Notes under the pieces: generated by a model
The model's database searches: none
What the model was told of the DNA's origin: nothing
The model's input: the letters and a program-made list of their open reading frames with translations, nothing else
Position numbers and translations under genes: made by a program
In this document: piece by piece, positions 1 through 7,126 of the stretch
Layout of the letters: the number at the start of each line of letters is the position of its first letter
Position numbering within the stretch: the first letter of the stretch is position 1
DNA from: Colimorpha sp045642445
Lineage (GTDB): Bacteria > Bacteroidota > Bacteroidia > Bacteroidales > P3
Assembly (NCBI GenBank): GCA_045642445.1
Contig: JAZUIX010000095.1
Location: 1-35,203 of the forward strand
Direction of reading: 5' to 3'
DNA: 35,203 nt

Positions 1-135
1 TTGCTGTGCAGAACGAGGAAGCGTAGCGGGCTACGTGACCGAGTGATAAACAGCAAGATGCCGGAAAACGCCCGAAATCGCAGAAAAGTATTTTATTTTT
101 CATTATCTTCATACGTTGAATTTATAGAACCCACC
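1..135 (-). mobile_element. MITE-like inverted-repeat element, copy 1 (truncated by window edge)
   Basis: This is the reverse-complement orientation of the element seen complete at 3707-3963 and 5921-6108. Its terminal repeat, GGTGGGTTCTATAAATT on the minus strand, ends at 135, one base before the stop codon of the adjacent protease gene (136-138). The other end lies outside the window. About 135 bp align with the other copies, most closely from 1 to 92. Inside is a small hairpin CGTAG-CCCG-CTACG at 22-35, nested in a TTGCTGT/ACAGCAA stem (1-7 with 50-56). No transposase is encoded. A non-autonomous transposable element is the simplest reading; the mobilising enzyme is unknown. Confidence 0.8.
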
Positions 136-1764
136 TCAATAGAACTGGCTCATTATAGAGGGGTCGCGGAGGGTGGCAAGGGCCGATTTGTACACATCGT
201 CCGCATCCTTCAGCACTCGATAGTAGTAATCCATGCCTAAGATGCGCTCCACCACGAGGGCTTTGAGCACCAAGTGCTGGTAATCGTCGCTATGCTTTGT
301 ACGCACGGGGTTGGCAGCCTCTTTGGACGTGTCTCTCACCACCTCTTTTTCAGCAGCATAAGCAGCAAAAAGGCTATCGATTGCAAGGGTATCGTAGATG
401 CTCAAGAACTGATCAAAATCAATATCCGAGTACTCGTTCCTATGTTGGTCGGCCCACCTCTGGGAGAACTGCCGGAGGAGTCCCTTGCTGTTGCATGCTA
501 TATAGTAGTCGCTCAAGCGCATGGTGTCCATAGGTATGAAGATGTCGGGCATGATGCCGCCACCCCCGTAAACGGTTCTTTCTCCGAAGGTTTGGTATTT
601 CAACGAATCGGGGAAATGGATAGAATCGGCTGAAACGAACTCGCCGTGTTTGTAGCGTCGAGCAAGGTCGGCTTGATAATCTTCGGCACCTTTTTCGTAG
701 GGCTTCTGAATACAGCGTCCCGAGGGGGTGAAATAACGGGCCGTGGTGATGCGAACCTGGGCACCATCGGAGAGGGTATACATGCGCTGTACCAAGCCTT
801 TACCGAAGCTTCGACGACCTATAAGCACACCTCTGTCCCAATCTTGAACGGCACCACTTACAATCTCGGCTGCCGAGGCGCTGTTTTCATCTATCAGCAC
901 CACCAAATCCCCGCTACGGAAACTGCCGTAACGATTGGCTCGGAAATCCTGACGTTTTTGTGCACGGCCTTCTTGATAAACGAGCAGTTTTCCATTGGAG
1001 ATGAATTCGTTGGCCAAGCCGCAAGCTATGTCGAGGAAACCACCCGTGTTGCCTCGGAGGTCGAGAATGAGGGACTTCATGCCCTGTTTCTGAAGCGCGA
1101 ACACAGCCTTGCGGAACTCATCCACAGAGGTGCGTGCAAAACGGAGGAGGCGTATGTAACCAATGGTATCATCGGCCATAAAGTAAGTATCGACCGAATT
1201 GATAGGTATTTTGTCGCGGATGATGTGGAAGGCTATGGTGTCTCTACCACGAAGCATATCGACCACCACCTCGGTACCCTTCTTGCCTCGCAGACGTTTG
1301 AATATAAAGTTGTTGTTGACGCTGTCGCCCGTAGCTTTTTCACCATCTATGCGGATGATTTTGTCGCCACGTTGCACCCCTACTTTTTCAGCCGCACCTC
1401 CAGCCACTACGTCGCCCACAACAACGGTGTCGTTGAAGATGCTGAAGGTGATGCCGACCCCTTCAAAGTTGCCTTGAAGGCTCTCGTTGCTTCGCTCCAC
1501 GTCCTTGGCGGGGATGTAGATGCTGTGGGGGTCGAGATTGCGGAGCATGGCCCTCACGGCCTCCTCGCTGGCTCGGTCGGTGTTGGGATCCTCCACATAT
1601 TTGTCGTGAACCAAACTGAGCACCTCCAACATGCGTTTTGCGCCGGGGATGGTATCGGAAACGGAAAATGTGTCTTCTTTATGAAACAACTTCTTGAAGA
1701 ACTGTGCATTGGCAGAGGTCGAAAAGAAAGCGACCAAGAGAATGAAAGGGAGTATACGTTTCAT
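136..1764 (-). CDS. ctpA: S41 family C-terminal processing peptidase with PDZ domain
   Basis: A serine protease of the CtpA/Prc (tail-specific protease) family, expected in the periplasm where it trims or degrades proteins from exposed C-termini. The start is placed at 1764 because the protein then begins with a clean signal peptide (MKRILPFILLVAFFSTSANA, residues 1-20); an upstream in-frame ATG at 1809 would add 15 residues unlike a signal peptide. A PDZ domain spans about residues 95-180. The S41 core follows, with SASAAE (catalytic Ser297) and SFGKG (catalytic Lys322), the 25-residue Ser-Lys spacing of E. coli Prc. Total length is 542 aa, normal for Bacteroidota. The gene diverges from sppA across a shared AT-rich promoter region. 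Its stop codon touches an inverted-repeat element at 135. The substrate is not inferable. Confidence 0.92.
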   Translation of the reverse strand: MKRILPFILLVAFFSTSANAQFFKKLFHKEDTFSVSDTIPGAKRMLEVLSLVHDKYVEDPNTDRASEEAVRAMLRNLDPHSIYIPAKDVERSNESLQGNFEGVGITFSIFNDTVVVGDVVAGGAAEKVGVQRGDKIIRIDGEKATGDSVNNNFIFKRLRGKKGTEVVVDMLRGRDTIAFHIIRDKIPINSVDTYFMADDTIGYIRLLRFARTSVDEFRKAVFALQKQGMKSLILDLRGNTGGFLDIACGLANEFISNGKLLVYQEGRAQKRQDFRANRYGSFRSGDLVVLIDENSASAAEIVSGAVQDWDRGVLIGRRSFGKGLVQRMYTLSDGAQVRITTARYFTPSGRCIQKPYEKGAEDYQADLARRYKHGEFVSADSIHFPDSLKYQTFGERTVYGGGGIMPDIFIPMDTMRLSDYYIACNSKGLLRQFSQRWADQHRNEYSDIDFDQFLSIYDTLAIDSLFAAYAAEKEVVRDTSKEAANPVRTKHSDDYQHLVLKALVVERILGMDYYYRVLKDADDVYKSALATLRDPSIMSQFY

Positions 1765-1787
1765 TAGCAGAGATGTTTTTGAGAGTG

Positions 1788-1820
1788 CAAAAGTACACAA
1801 AAATCTCAATATATTGCAAA
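1788..1820 (-). promoter_or_regulatory. Bacteroidota promoter for the S41 protease gene
   Basis: On the minus strand a -7 box TACTTTTG (1795-1788) matches TAnnTTTG. A TTTG (1820-1817) lies 21 nt upstream as the -33 element. The start codon is about 24 nt downstream of the -7 box. Confidence 0.55.
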
Positions 1821-1828
1821 AAAAATCA

Positions 1829-1855
1829 TTGGTAATGGATTTTTTTGTATATTTG
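1829..1855 (+). promoter_or_regulatory. Bacteroidota promoter for sppA
   Basis: A -7 box TATATTTG lies at 1848-1855, with a weak TTG at 1829-1831 (spacing 16, shorter than usual). The sppA ATG is 40 nt further on. It sits back to back with the promoter of the divergent protease gene. Confidence 0.6.
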
Positions 1856-1895
1856 CATTTTTAAATATTAAGCAAACAAAATTATATTTAATACA

Positions 1896-3701
1896 ATGTC
1901 AATAGAAAACAAATCCAACAAAGAGACCAAACCCCTGGGTTTTGGCAAAACGATGTTGGCTTCGGCCCTGGGTATGCTGATTGCCACAGCCGTCCTCAAC
2001 ATCATCATGTTTATCTCTTTCATCGTATTTTTCATTTCGAGTCTTTCTTCGAGTTTTGAGGAAAAAGAGCCCATCATGGGCGACAATTTTGCCGTGGAGT
2101 TGAACCTCACGGGCATGGTTTCGGAATGTGCGGGGAGCGACTTGCAGTCGTTGTTCAGCGAGGTGAAGAGCACCAGCATCGAGCAGCTCCGCACGGCTAT
2201 CGACCACGCCGCCGAGGATAGCCGCGTGAACGCCCTCTATCTCCACCTCGGAGGGAGCAACCTCGTATGGGCGCAAGCCGAAGAGTTGTGCTTCAACCTT
2301 GAACAATTCCGCAAGGCCGCACCCGACAAACCCATCATCGCCTACGGCGAATCGATGTCGCAACCCGAATACTACCTTGCCACCTGTGCCAACGCTATCG
2401 CTGTGCACCCTTCGGGCGTTATTGATTTCCGCGGCATGGGAGCAGAAGTGATGTTCTACAAAGGACTTTTGGACAAACTCGGTGTGCACATGGAGCTGAT
2501 ACGTCCCACCTCGTGCGCCTATAAGAGTGCCGGTGAGGTCTACACCCGCACCGATATGAGCGATGCAAACCGCGAACAGGTGCGCTCCTACATCAGCAGC
2601 ATCTGGAGCTATGCCGCCCAGAACATAGCCAAACGCCGCAACATCACCGTCGATCAGGTCAACACCATAGCCGACGAACTCTCGGCCTATCTGCCTCAGG
2701 ACGCCCTGGCCAACAAGATTGTGGACACCCTCTGTTTCGCACAGGATATCAAAAATATTCTCAAGAGCAGATACGCTGTGAAGAAAATTGTTTCGGCCAA
2801 CCATTACGCCGAGGATGTGCAGGTGAAGGCCAAGGATAACCAGATTGCCATCATCTACGCCGAAGGCGATGTGGTGCCTGGCAGCAGCAATGGCACACAG
2901 ACAGCCGTGTATGGTGACGATATTGCCCAAGCCCTGCTCGATGCGGCCAAGGACAAGAAGGTGAAGGCCATCGTGCTGCGTGTCAACTCTCCCGGAGGTG
3001 CCGTAACGGCTTCCGAGACCATGACCTCTGCCGTCATGGCTGCCAAGAAACAGAAACCTGTAATCGTTTCTATGAGCGGCCTTGCCGCCAGTGCGGGTTA
3101 CGAAATATCCTGCAATGCGAACTGCATTGTGGCTCACCCCACCACCCTCACGGGCAGCATAGGCGTTTTCGCCACCATCCCCGAGGTGGGCACCCTGCTG
3201 CGTCAGCGTTTGGGCATCACTACCGATACCGTCATGACCAACAAGAACAGCACAGGTCTCTCGCTCTATCGTCCCCTCTCGCCCACCGCAAGAGCCATGC
3301 TGCAGAAGAATGTTGAGGATTTCTACATCACCTTCACCCAACGTGTGGCCGATGGTCGTCACAAGAGCCGCGAATATATCGACAGCATCGCCCGAGGCCG
3401 TGTGTGGACAGGATTGCAAGCCAAAGAGATTGGATTGGTCGACACCCTCGGCGGAATGTCGCTGGCCCTGCAAATTGCTGCCGAAAAAGCCGGAGTTGAT
3501 TTGGCAAAATGCTCCACGGTGAACTACCCCTCCAAGAAAGATTTTTGGAGCCAATTGATCGAACTGAGCGGCAAACAAAAGGACGAAGAGGAGCTCCGTG
3601 CCCGCCTCAACACCCTCGTGCCTTTCTACAACGACCTTGAGAATTGGGCAACCATGGAGCCCGTCCAGGCTCGTCTGCCTTTTGCTTTATCAATCGACTA
3701 A
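1896..3701 (+). CDS. sppA: signal peptide peptidase SppA, long (two-domain) type
   Basis: A membrane-bound serine protease that degrades signal peptides left after secretion and other membrane peptides. Length is 601 aa, the duplicated two-domain form as in E. coli (about 618 aa). One N-terminal membrane segment covers roughly residues 20-50. The N-terminal domain carries the general-base lysine in AYKSAGE (Lys210; E. coli Lys209). The C-terminal domain carries the nucleophile in SGLAASAGY (Ser399; E. coli Ser409). The nearby NSPGG motif (364-368) is typical of the family. It starts 40 nt after a good -7 box and diverges from the S41 protease gene, so two envelope proteases share one intergenic promoter region. 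An inverted-repeat element begins 6 nt after the stop. Confidence 0.95.
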   Translation: MSIENKSNKETKPLGFGKTMLASALGMLIATAVLNIIMFISFIVFFISSLSSSFEEKEPIMGDNFAVELNLTGMVSECAGSDLQSLFSEVKSTSIEQLRTAIDHAAEDSRVNALYLHLGGSNLVWAQAEELCFNLEQFRKAAPDKPIIAYGESMSQPEYYLATCANAIAVHPSGVIDFRGMGAEVMFYKGLLDKLGVHMELIRPTSCAYKSAGEVYTRTDMSDANREQVRSYISSIWSYAAQNIAKRRNITVDQVNTIADELSAYLPQDALANKIVDTLCFAQDIKNILKSRYAVKKIVSANHYAEDVQVKAKDNQIAIIYAEGDVVPGSSNGTQTAVYGDDIAQALLDAAKDKKVKAIVLRVNSPGGAVTASETMTSAVMAAKKQKPVIVSMSGLAASAGYEISCNANCIVAHPTTLTGSIGVFATIPEVGTLLRQRLGITTDTVMTNKNSTGLSLYRPLSPTARAMLQKNVEDFYITFTQRVADGRHKSREYIDSIARGRVWTGLQAKEIGLVDTLGGMSLALQIAAEKAGVDLAKCSTVNYPSKKDFWSQLIELSGKQKDEEELRARLNTLVPFYNDLENWATMEPVQARLPFALSID

Positions 3702-3706
3702 ATTAT

Positions 3707-3963
3707 GGTGGGTTCTATAAATTCAACGTAAACATGAAATATTTTGAAAATATACTTTTCTGTGATTTTGGCCGTTTTTGGTCATCTTGCTGTTTGTCAC
3801 TCGGTCATGTAGCCCGCTACACTCCCAATTCTCCGCTATGCCTCCTTGGAGCGTCGACATTGCCTATCGGCACCGCTATCGAAAGCCACTGGCTTTCGTG
3901 ATGCTCAGCAATCTGTTCCAAAACCAACTCAAAATCCCAAGAAATCAATTTATAGAACCCACC
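3707..3963 (+). mobile_element. MITE-like inverted-repeat element, copy 2 (complete, 257 bp)
   Basis: Perfect 17-bp terminal inverted repeats GGTGGGTTCTATAAATT (3707-3723) and its complement (3947-3963). TTAT lies directly outside both ends (3703-3706 and 3964-3967), a possible 4-bp target duplication. The first ~125 bp match copies 1 and 3. Relative to copy 3 it carries about 70 extra bases (from about 3831 to 3902), including a perfect 8-bp hairpin CGAAAGCC-ACT-GGCTTTCG. The conserved inner hairpin here is TGTAG-CCCG-CTACA. It fills nearly the whole sppA-topB gap. No credible protein is encoded. Confidence 0.88.
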
Positions 3964-3977
3964 TTATTCTAAAATAA

Positions 3978-5945
3978 ATGATTGTCTGTATTGCCGAAAA
4001 GCCCTCTGTGGGAAGAGATATTGCCCGAATACTCGGTGCCAACGTGAGCCATGACGGATATATGGAGGGCAACGGGTACCAAGTGACATGGACTTTCGGA
4101 CACCTCTGCACCCTCAAGGAACCTCACGACTACACCCCCTATTGGAAGTCGTGGACTTTGGCCGACCTGCCCATGATGCCTGCCCCTTTCGGCATAAAAC
4201 TTATAGACAACCAGGGATATACAAAACAATTCAACACCATCCAGCGTCTGATGCAGGCAGCCGATATGATCATCAACTGCGGTGATGCCGGACAAGAGGG
4301 CGAACTGATTCAGCGCTGGGTGATGCAGAAGGCTCAGCCCCACTGCCCCGTGCAACGGTTGTGGATCAACTCCATGACCGACGAGGCTATTCGTGAAGGC
4401 TTCGCCAACCTCAAACCACAGGAGGAATACCACTCGCTTTACGAGGCTGGGCTGTGTCGCGCTATCGGCGACTGGCTTTTAGGCATGAACGCCACAAGGC
4501 TCTACACCCTCAAATACAGGCAGATGCCCAAGCAGGTGCTCTCCATAGGTCGTGTGCAGACCCCCACGTTGGCGATGATTGTGAACCGACAGTTGGAGAT
4601 TCAAAATTTCACACCCGAGCAATACTGGGTTCTCGCCACCGTTTACCGCGACACTCTCTTCACCCTCAAACAATCCGAAAAAGAGGAGGAAGAAGAGAGC
4701 ACCACCGACAGCAAGGGTCGCCGAACTTCGGAGGAAGAGGTTCGCAAAGATTTTGAGAAAATCAAGGACAAGGACTTTGAAGTAACCAATGTCACTCAAA
4801 AGAACGGCACCGAAGCCCCTCCCCGACTCTTCGACCTCACCAGTCTTCAGGTGGAATGCAACAAAAAATATTCCTTTTCTGCCGAAGAGACCCTCCGCTA
4901 CATCCAAAGCCTGTACGAGAAGAAATTCACCACCTACCCCCGCGTAGACACCACCTTCCTCAGCGACGACATATACCCCAAATGTCCCACCATTCTTCAA
5001 GGTTTGGCACCCTACGCCTCACTTATCCAGCCCCTCATGGGCACCAAATTGAAGAAAAGCAAAAAGGTGTTCGACTCCTCGAAAGTGACCGACCACCATG
5101 CCATCATCCCCACGGGCATGAACCCCTCCAACGGCGACCTCTCTTTGAACGAGAAGAAGGTGTTCGACCTTATCGCACGCCGTTTCATTGCGGTGTTCTA
5201 CCCCGACTGCAAGTTCTCCACCACCACCGTGCTCGGCAAAGTGGAAACCGACGAGGAGAACGGCAAGAAAGGCAAACTGGAATTTAAAGCCACTGGAAAA
5301 CAGATTCTTGAGCAAGGCTGGCGCGATGTTTTCGCCTGGGGTCATGCCGCAAAAGAAGCCTCCAACGACGAAGATGGCAAGAAAGAGGATGAGGAAAAGG
5401 TGCTGCCCAACTTCACCAAAGGCGAACGTGGCCCTCATACCCCATCGCTCACCGAAAAATGGACTCAGCCACCCAAGCCCTACACAGAAGCCTCGCTGCT
5501 CCGTGCCATGGAAACGGCTGGCAAAACCGTCAACGACGATGAGTTGCGCGACGCTTTGAAGGAAAACGGCATAGGCCGTCCCTCCACCCGTGCCGCCATT
5601 ATCGAGACACTCTTCAAACGCAACTATATCCGCAAAGAGCGCAAATCAATCTTTGCCACAGAGACAGGCATCGACCTTATCGGCATCATACACGAGGAGT
5701 TGCTGAAAAGTGCCGAGCTCACCGGCCAATGGGAGAAAAAATTGCGCGAGATCGAGCATCACCAATACGATGCCAAACAATTTGTCAACGAGTTGAAACA
5801 GATGGTTTGGCAGATTGTCCAAGAGGTGCGGAGCGACACCAGCAACCGTCGTGTTACGGCTGTCCCCATGCCCGAGGCACCCAAAGCCAAAACCAAGCGC
5901 ACAAAGAGCGAAGCAGTAAAGGTGGGTTCTATAAATTCAACGTAA
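3978..5945 (+). CDS. topB: DNA topoisomerase III (type IA)
   Basis: Relaxes and decatenates DNA by cutting one strand through a 5'-phosphotyrosine link. A TOPRIM domain opens the protein: MIVCIAEKPS with metal-binding Glu7, then the acidic motif DAGQEGEL at 103-110. The second Asp of the usual DxD is Gly here, a variant I believe occurs in other TopB proteins. The active-site tyrosine is Tyr320 in TTYPRVDTT. HHAIIPTG and the GIGRPSTRAA motif follow in order. A charged Glu-rich insert lies at about 232-265. Length is 655 aa. The last seven codons and the stop (5922-5945) come from the left end of inverted-repeat element copy 3, so the native C-terminus was probably replaced. The ATG lies 14 nt after element copy 2, and no promoter is obvious between them. 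Confidence 0.95.
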   Translation: MIVCIAEKPSVGRDIARILGANVSHDGYMEGNGYQVTWTFGHLCTLKEPHDYTPYWKSWTLADLPMMPAPFGIKLIDNQGYTKQFNTIQRLMQAADMIINCGDAGQEGELIQRWVMQKAQPHCPVQRLWINSMTDEAIREGFANLKPQEEYHSLYEAGLCRAIGDWLLGMNATRLYTLKYRQMPKQVLSIGRVQTPTLAMIVNRQLEIQNFTPEQYWVLATVYRDTLFTLKQSEKEEEEESTTDSKGRRTSEEEVRKDFEKIKDKDFEVTNVTQKNGTEAPPRLFDLTSLQVECNKKYSFSAEETLRYIQSLYEKKFTTYPRVDTTFLSDDIYPKCPTILQGLAPYASLIQPLMGTKLKKSKKVFDSSKVTDHHAIIPTGMNPSNGDLSLNEKKVFDLIARRFIAVFYPDCKFSTTTVLGKVETDEENGKKGKLEFKATGKQILEQGWRDVFAWGHAAKEASNDEDGKKEDEEKVLPNFTKGERGPHTPSLTEKWTQPPKPYTEASLLRAMETAGKTVNDDELRDALKENGIGRPSTRAAIIETLFKRNYIRKERKSIFATETGIDLIGIIHEELLKSAELTGQWEKKLREIEHHQYDAKQFVNELKQMVWQIVQEVRSDTSNRRVTAVPMPEAPKAKTKRTKSEAVKVGSINST

Positions 5946-6108
5946 ACATGAAATATTTTGAAAATATACTTTTCCGTGATTTTGGCCGTTTTTGGTCATC
6001 TTGCTGTTTGTCACTCGGTCATGTAGCCCGCTACACTCCCTCGTTCCGCTCAGCAATCTGTTCAAAAACCAACTTAAAATCCCAAGAAATCAATTTATAG
6101 AACCCACC
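5921..6108 (+). mobile_element. MITE-like inverted-repeat element, copy 3 (complete, 188 bp)
   Basis: Same 17-bp terminal inverted repeats as copy 2 (5921-5937 and 6092-6108). Its left end overlaps the topB coding region and supplies the topB stop codon. Its right end is 16 nt from the stop of the convergent lipid kinase gene. No target duplication is visible (TAAA on one side, ATAT on the other). It is a short form lacking the ~70-bp insert of copy 2. The inner hairpin is TGTAG-CCCG-CTACA, compared with CGTAG-CCCG-CTACG in copy 1: a paired substitution that preserves the stem. Confidence 0.88.
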
Positions 6109-6124
6109 ATATGTCGGTTATCAA

Positions 6125-7105
6125 TCATTTCTTTTTCGGAAGGAGCTGCTCTTTGGTCATCTGCAGTTGGTCGCGGACCAGCTGCATGTGCTCGACGGCG
6201 GTTTTGGAGAATAGGGGCCGCTTCATGTCGCGTTTGAGGATCTTGAGGCTCTGCTGGTGGTTGACGAAGTGGAGCTCGGGGCCTATGTTCTCGCCTTCGC
6301 CGTCGATGTTGACCCATTTGTCGACGTTGCCCGCCACCCACACTTCGTGGGCTTTGAACATCTCGACATGCTGGCTCAGCTCAAAATGGTTGGCATAGAT
6401 CAATGGCCCTGTGATGGGGACGTGCTCGATGGGTATCTTGTCGACGATGCTGATGTCGATGAGGCCGTCGTCGAGTTTGGCCTGCGGCGCCACGGCGGCG
6501 TTGTAGCCGAATTGGTTGCTGTTGGCAAAGGTGGTGAACCACGAGGTGCGTCGGATTTCCTGGCCGTCGATGACGAGGGTGTAGTCTTTGGATTCGTAGG
6601 TGGGGTATTCGCGCAGGATGAGGTTGAGGTAGGCGGAGAAGCCGCGCACTTTGGCGGATTTCATGAGTCGTGCGATGAAGGCGTCGAAGCCTATGCCGGC
6701 GATGCTGGCGATGTAGTGGGTGTCGTTGAGGGTGATGGTGTCGATGAGCCCTTGGTTGTTCTGGTTGAGGACGCGGATGGCGAGGGCCGGCGTGAGGGGT
6801 ATCTTCATGCATCGTGCCAGTCCGTTGCCGCTGCCGCAGGGGATGATGCCGAGGGTGGCGTCGGAGCCGTGGATGCCGGCGATGACGTCGTTGACGCTGC
6901 CGTCGCCGCCCACGGCGGTGACGATGTCGAAGCCTTCCATGGCTCCCTGGCGGGCCAGCTCGGTGCCGTGGTGGATGCGCTCGGTGTAGCGCACTTCGTA
7001 GTCGTAAATGTCTTGGTTGAGGTTGTCTTTCAGCAACCGTTCAATCTTTTTCTGTCGCCCGACACCCGAGATGGGGTTGACGATTACGAGCATCTTTTTT
7101 TTCAT
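6125..7105 (-). CDS. diacylglycerol kinase family lipid kinase (YegS/DgkB-like)
   Basis: Cytoplasmic lipid kinase of the DAGK catalytic-domain family, phosphorylating diacylglycerol or a related lipid with ATP. The sequence shows the family signatures: VNPISG near the N-terminus (residues 9-14), the nucleotide-binding GGDGSVNDV and CGSGNGLA in the first third, and a beta-rich second domain after about residue 135. Length is 326 aa against about 300 usual. It starts 21 nt after the LtaS-like gene upstream, so the two are almost certainly co-transcribed. LtaS-type enzymes release diacylglycerol when they take phosphoglycerol from phosphatidylglycerol, so a recycling kinase beside one makes sense (inference). 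It could instead be a sphingoid or ceramide kinase, since many Bacteroidota make sphingolipids; the sequence alone does not decide. Confidence 0.9.
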   Translation of the reverse strand: MKKKMLVIVNPISGVGRQKKIERLLKDNLNQDIYDYEVRYTERIHHGTELARQGAMEGFDIVTAVGGDGSVNDVIAGIHGSDATLGIIPCGSGNGLARCMKIPLTPALAIRVLNQNNQGLIDTITLNDTHYIASIAGIGFDAFIARLMKSAKVRGFSAYLNLILREYPTYESKDYTLVIDGQEIRRTSWFTTFANSNQFGYNAAVAPQAKLDDGLIDISIVDKIPIEHVPITGPLIYANHFELSQHVEMFKAHEVWVAGNVDKWVNIDGEGENIGPELHFVNHQQSLKILKRDMKRPLFSKTAVEHMQLVRDQLQMTKEQLLPKKK

Positions 7106-7126
7106 ATCGGTGTGGTTTTGGGTTTT

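Noticed and set aside
646..1767. 373-codon open frame opposite the S41 protease gene
   Set aside because: Same antisense-shadow pattern; the catalytic motifs are on the minus strand.
1899..3578. 559-codon open frame opposite sppA
   Set aside because: The sppA frame has motifs, promoter and family length. The antisense product is rich in His/Gly/Val with no recognisable motif.
3644..3972. Short open frames inside element copy 2
   Set aside because: They are not conserved in length or frame between element copies, and copy 3 disrupts them. The element is treated as non-coding.
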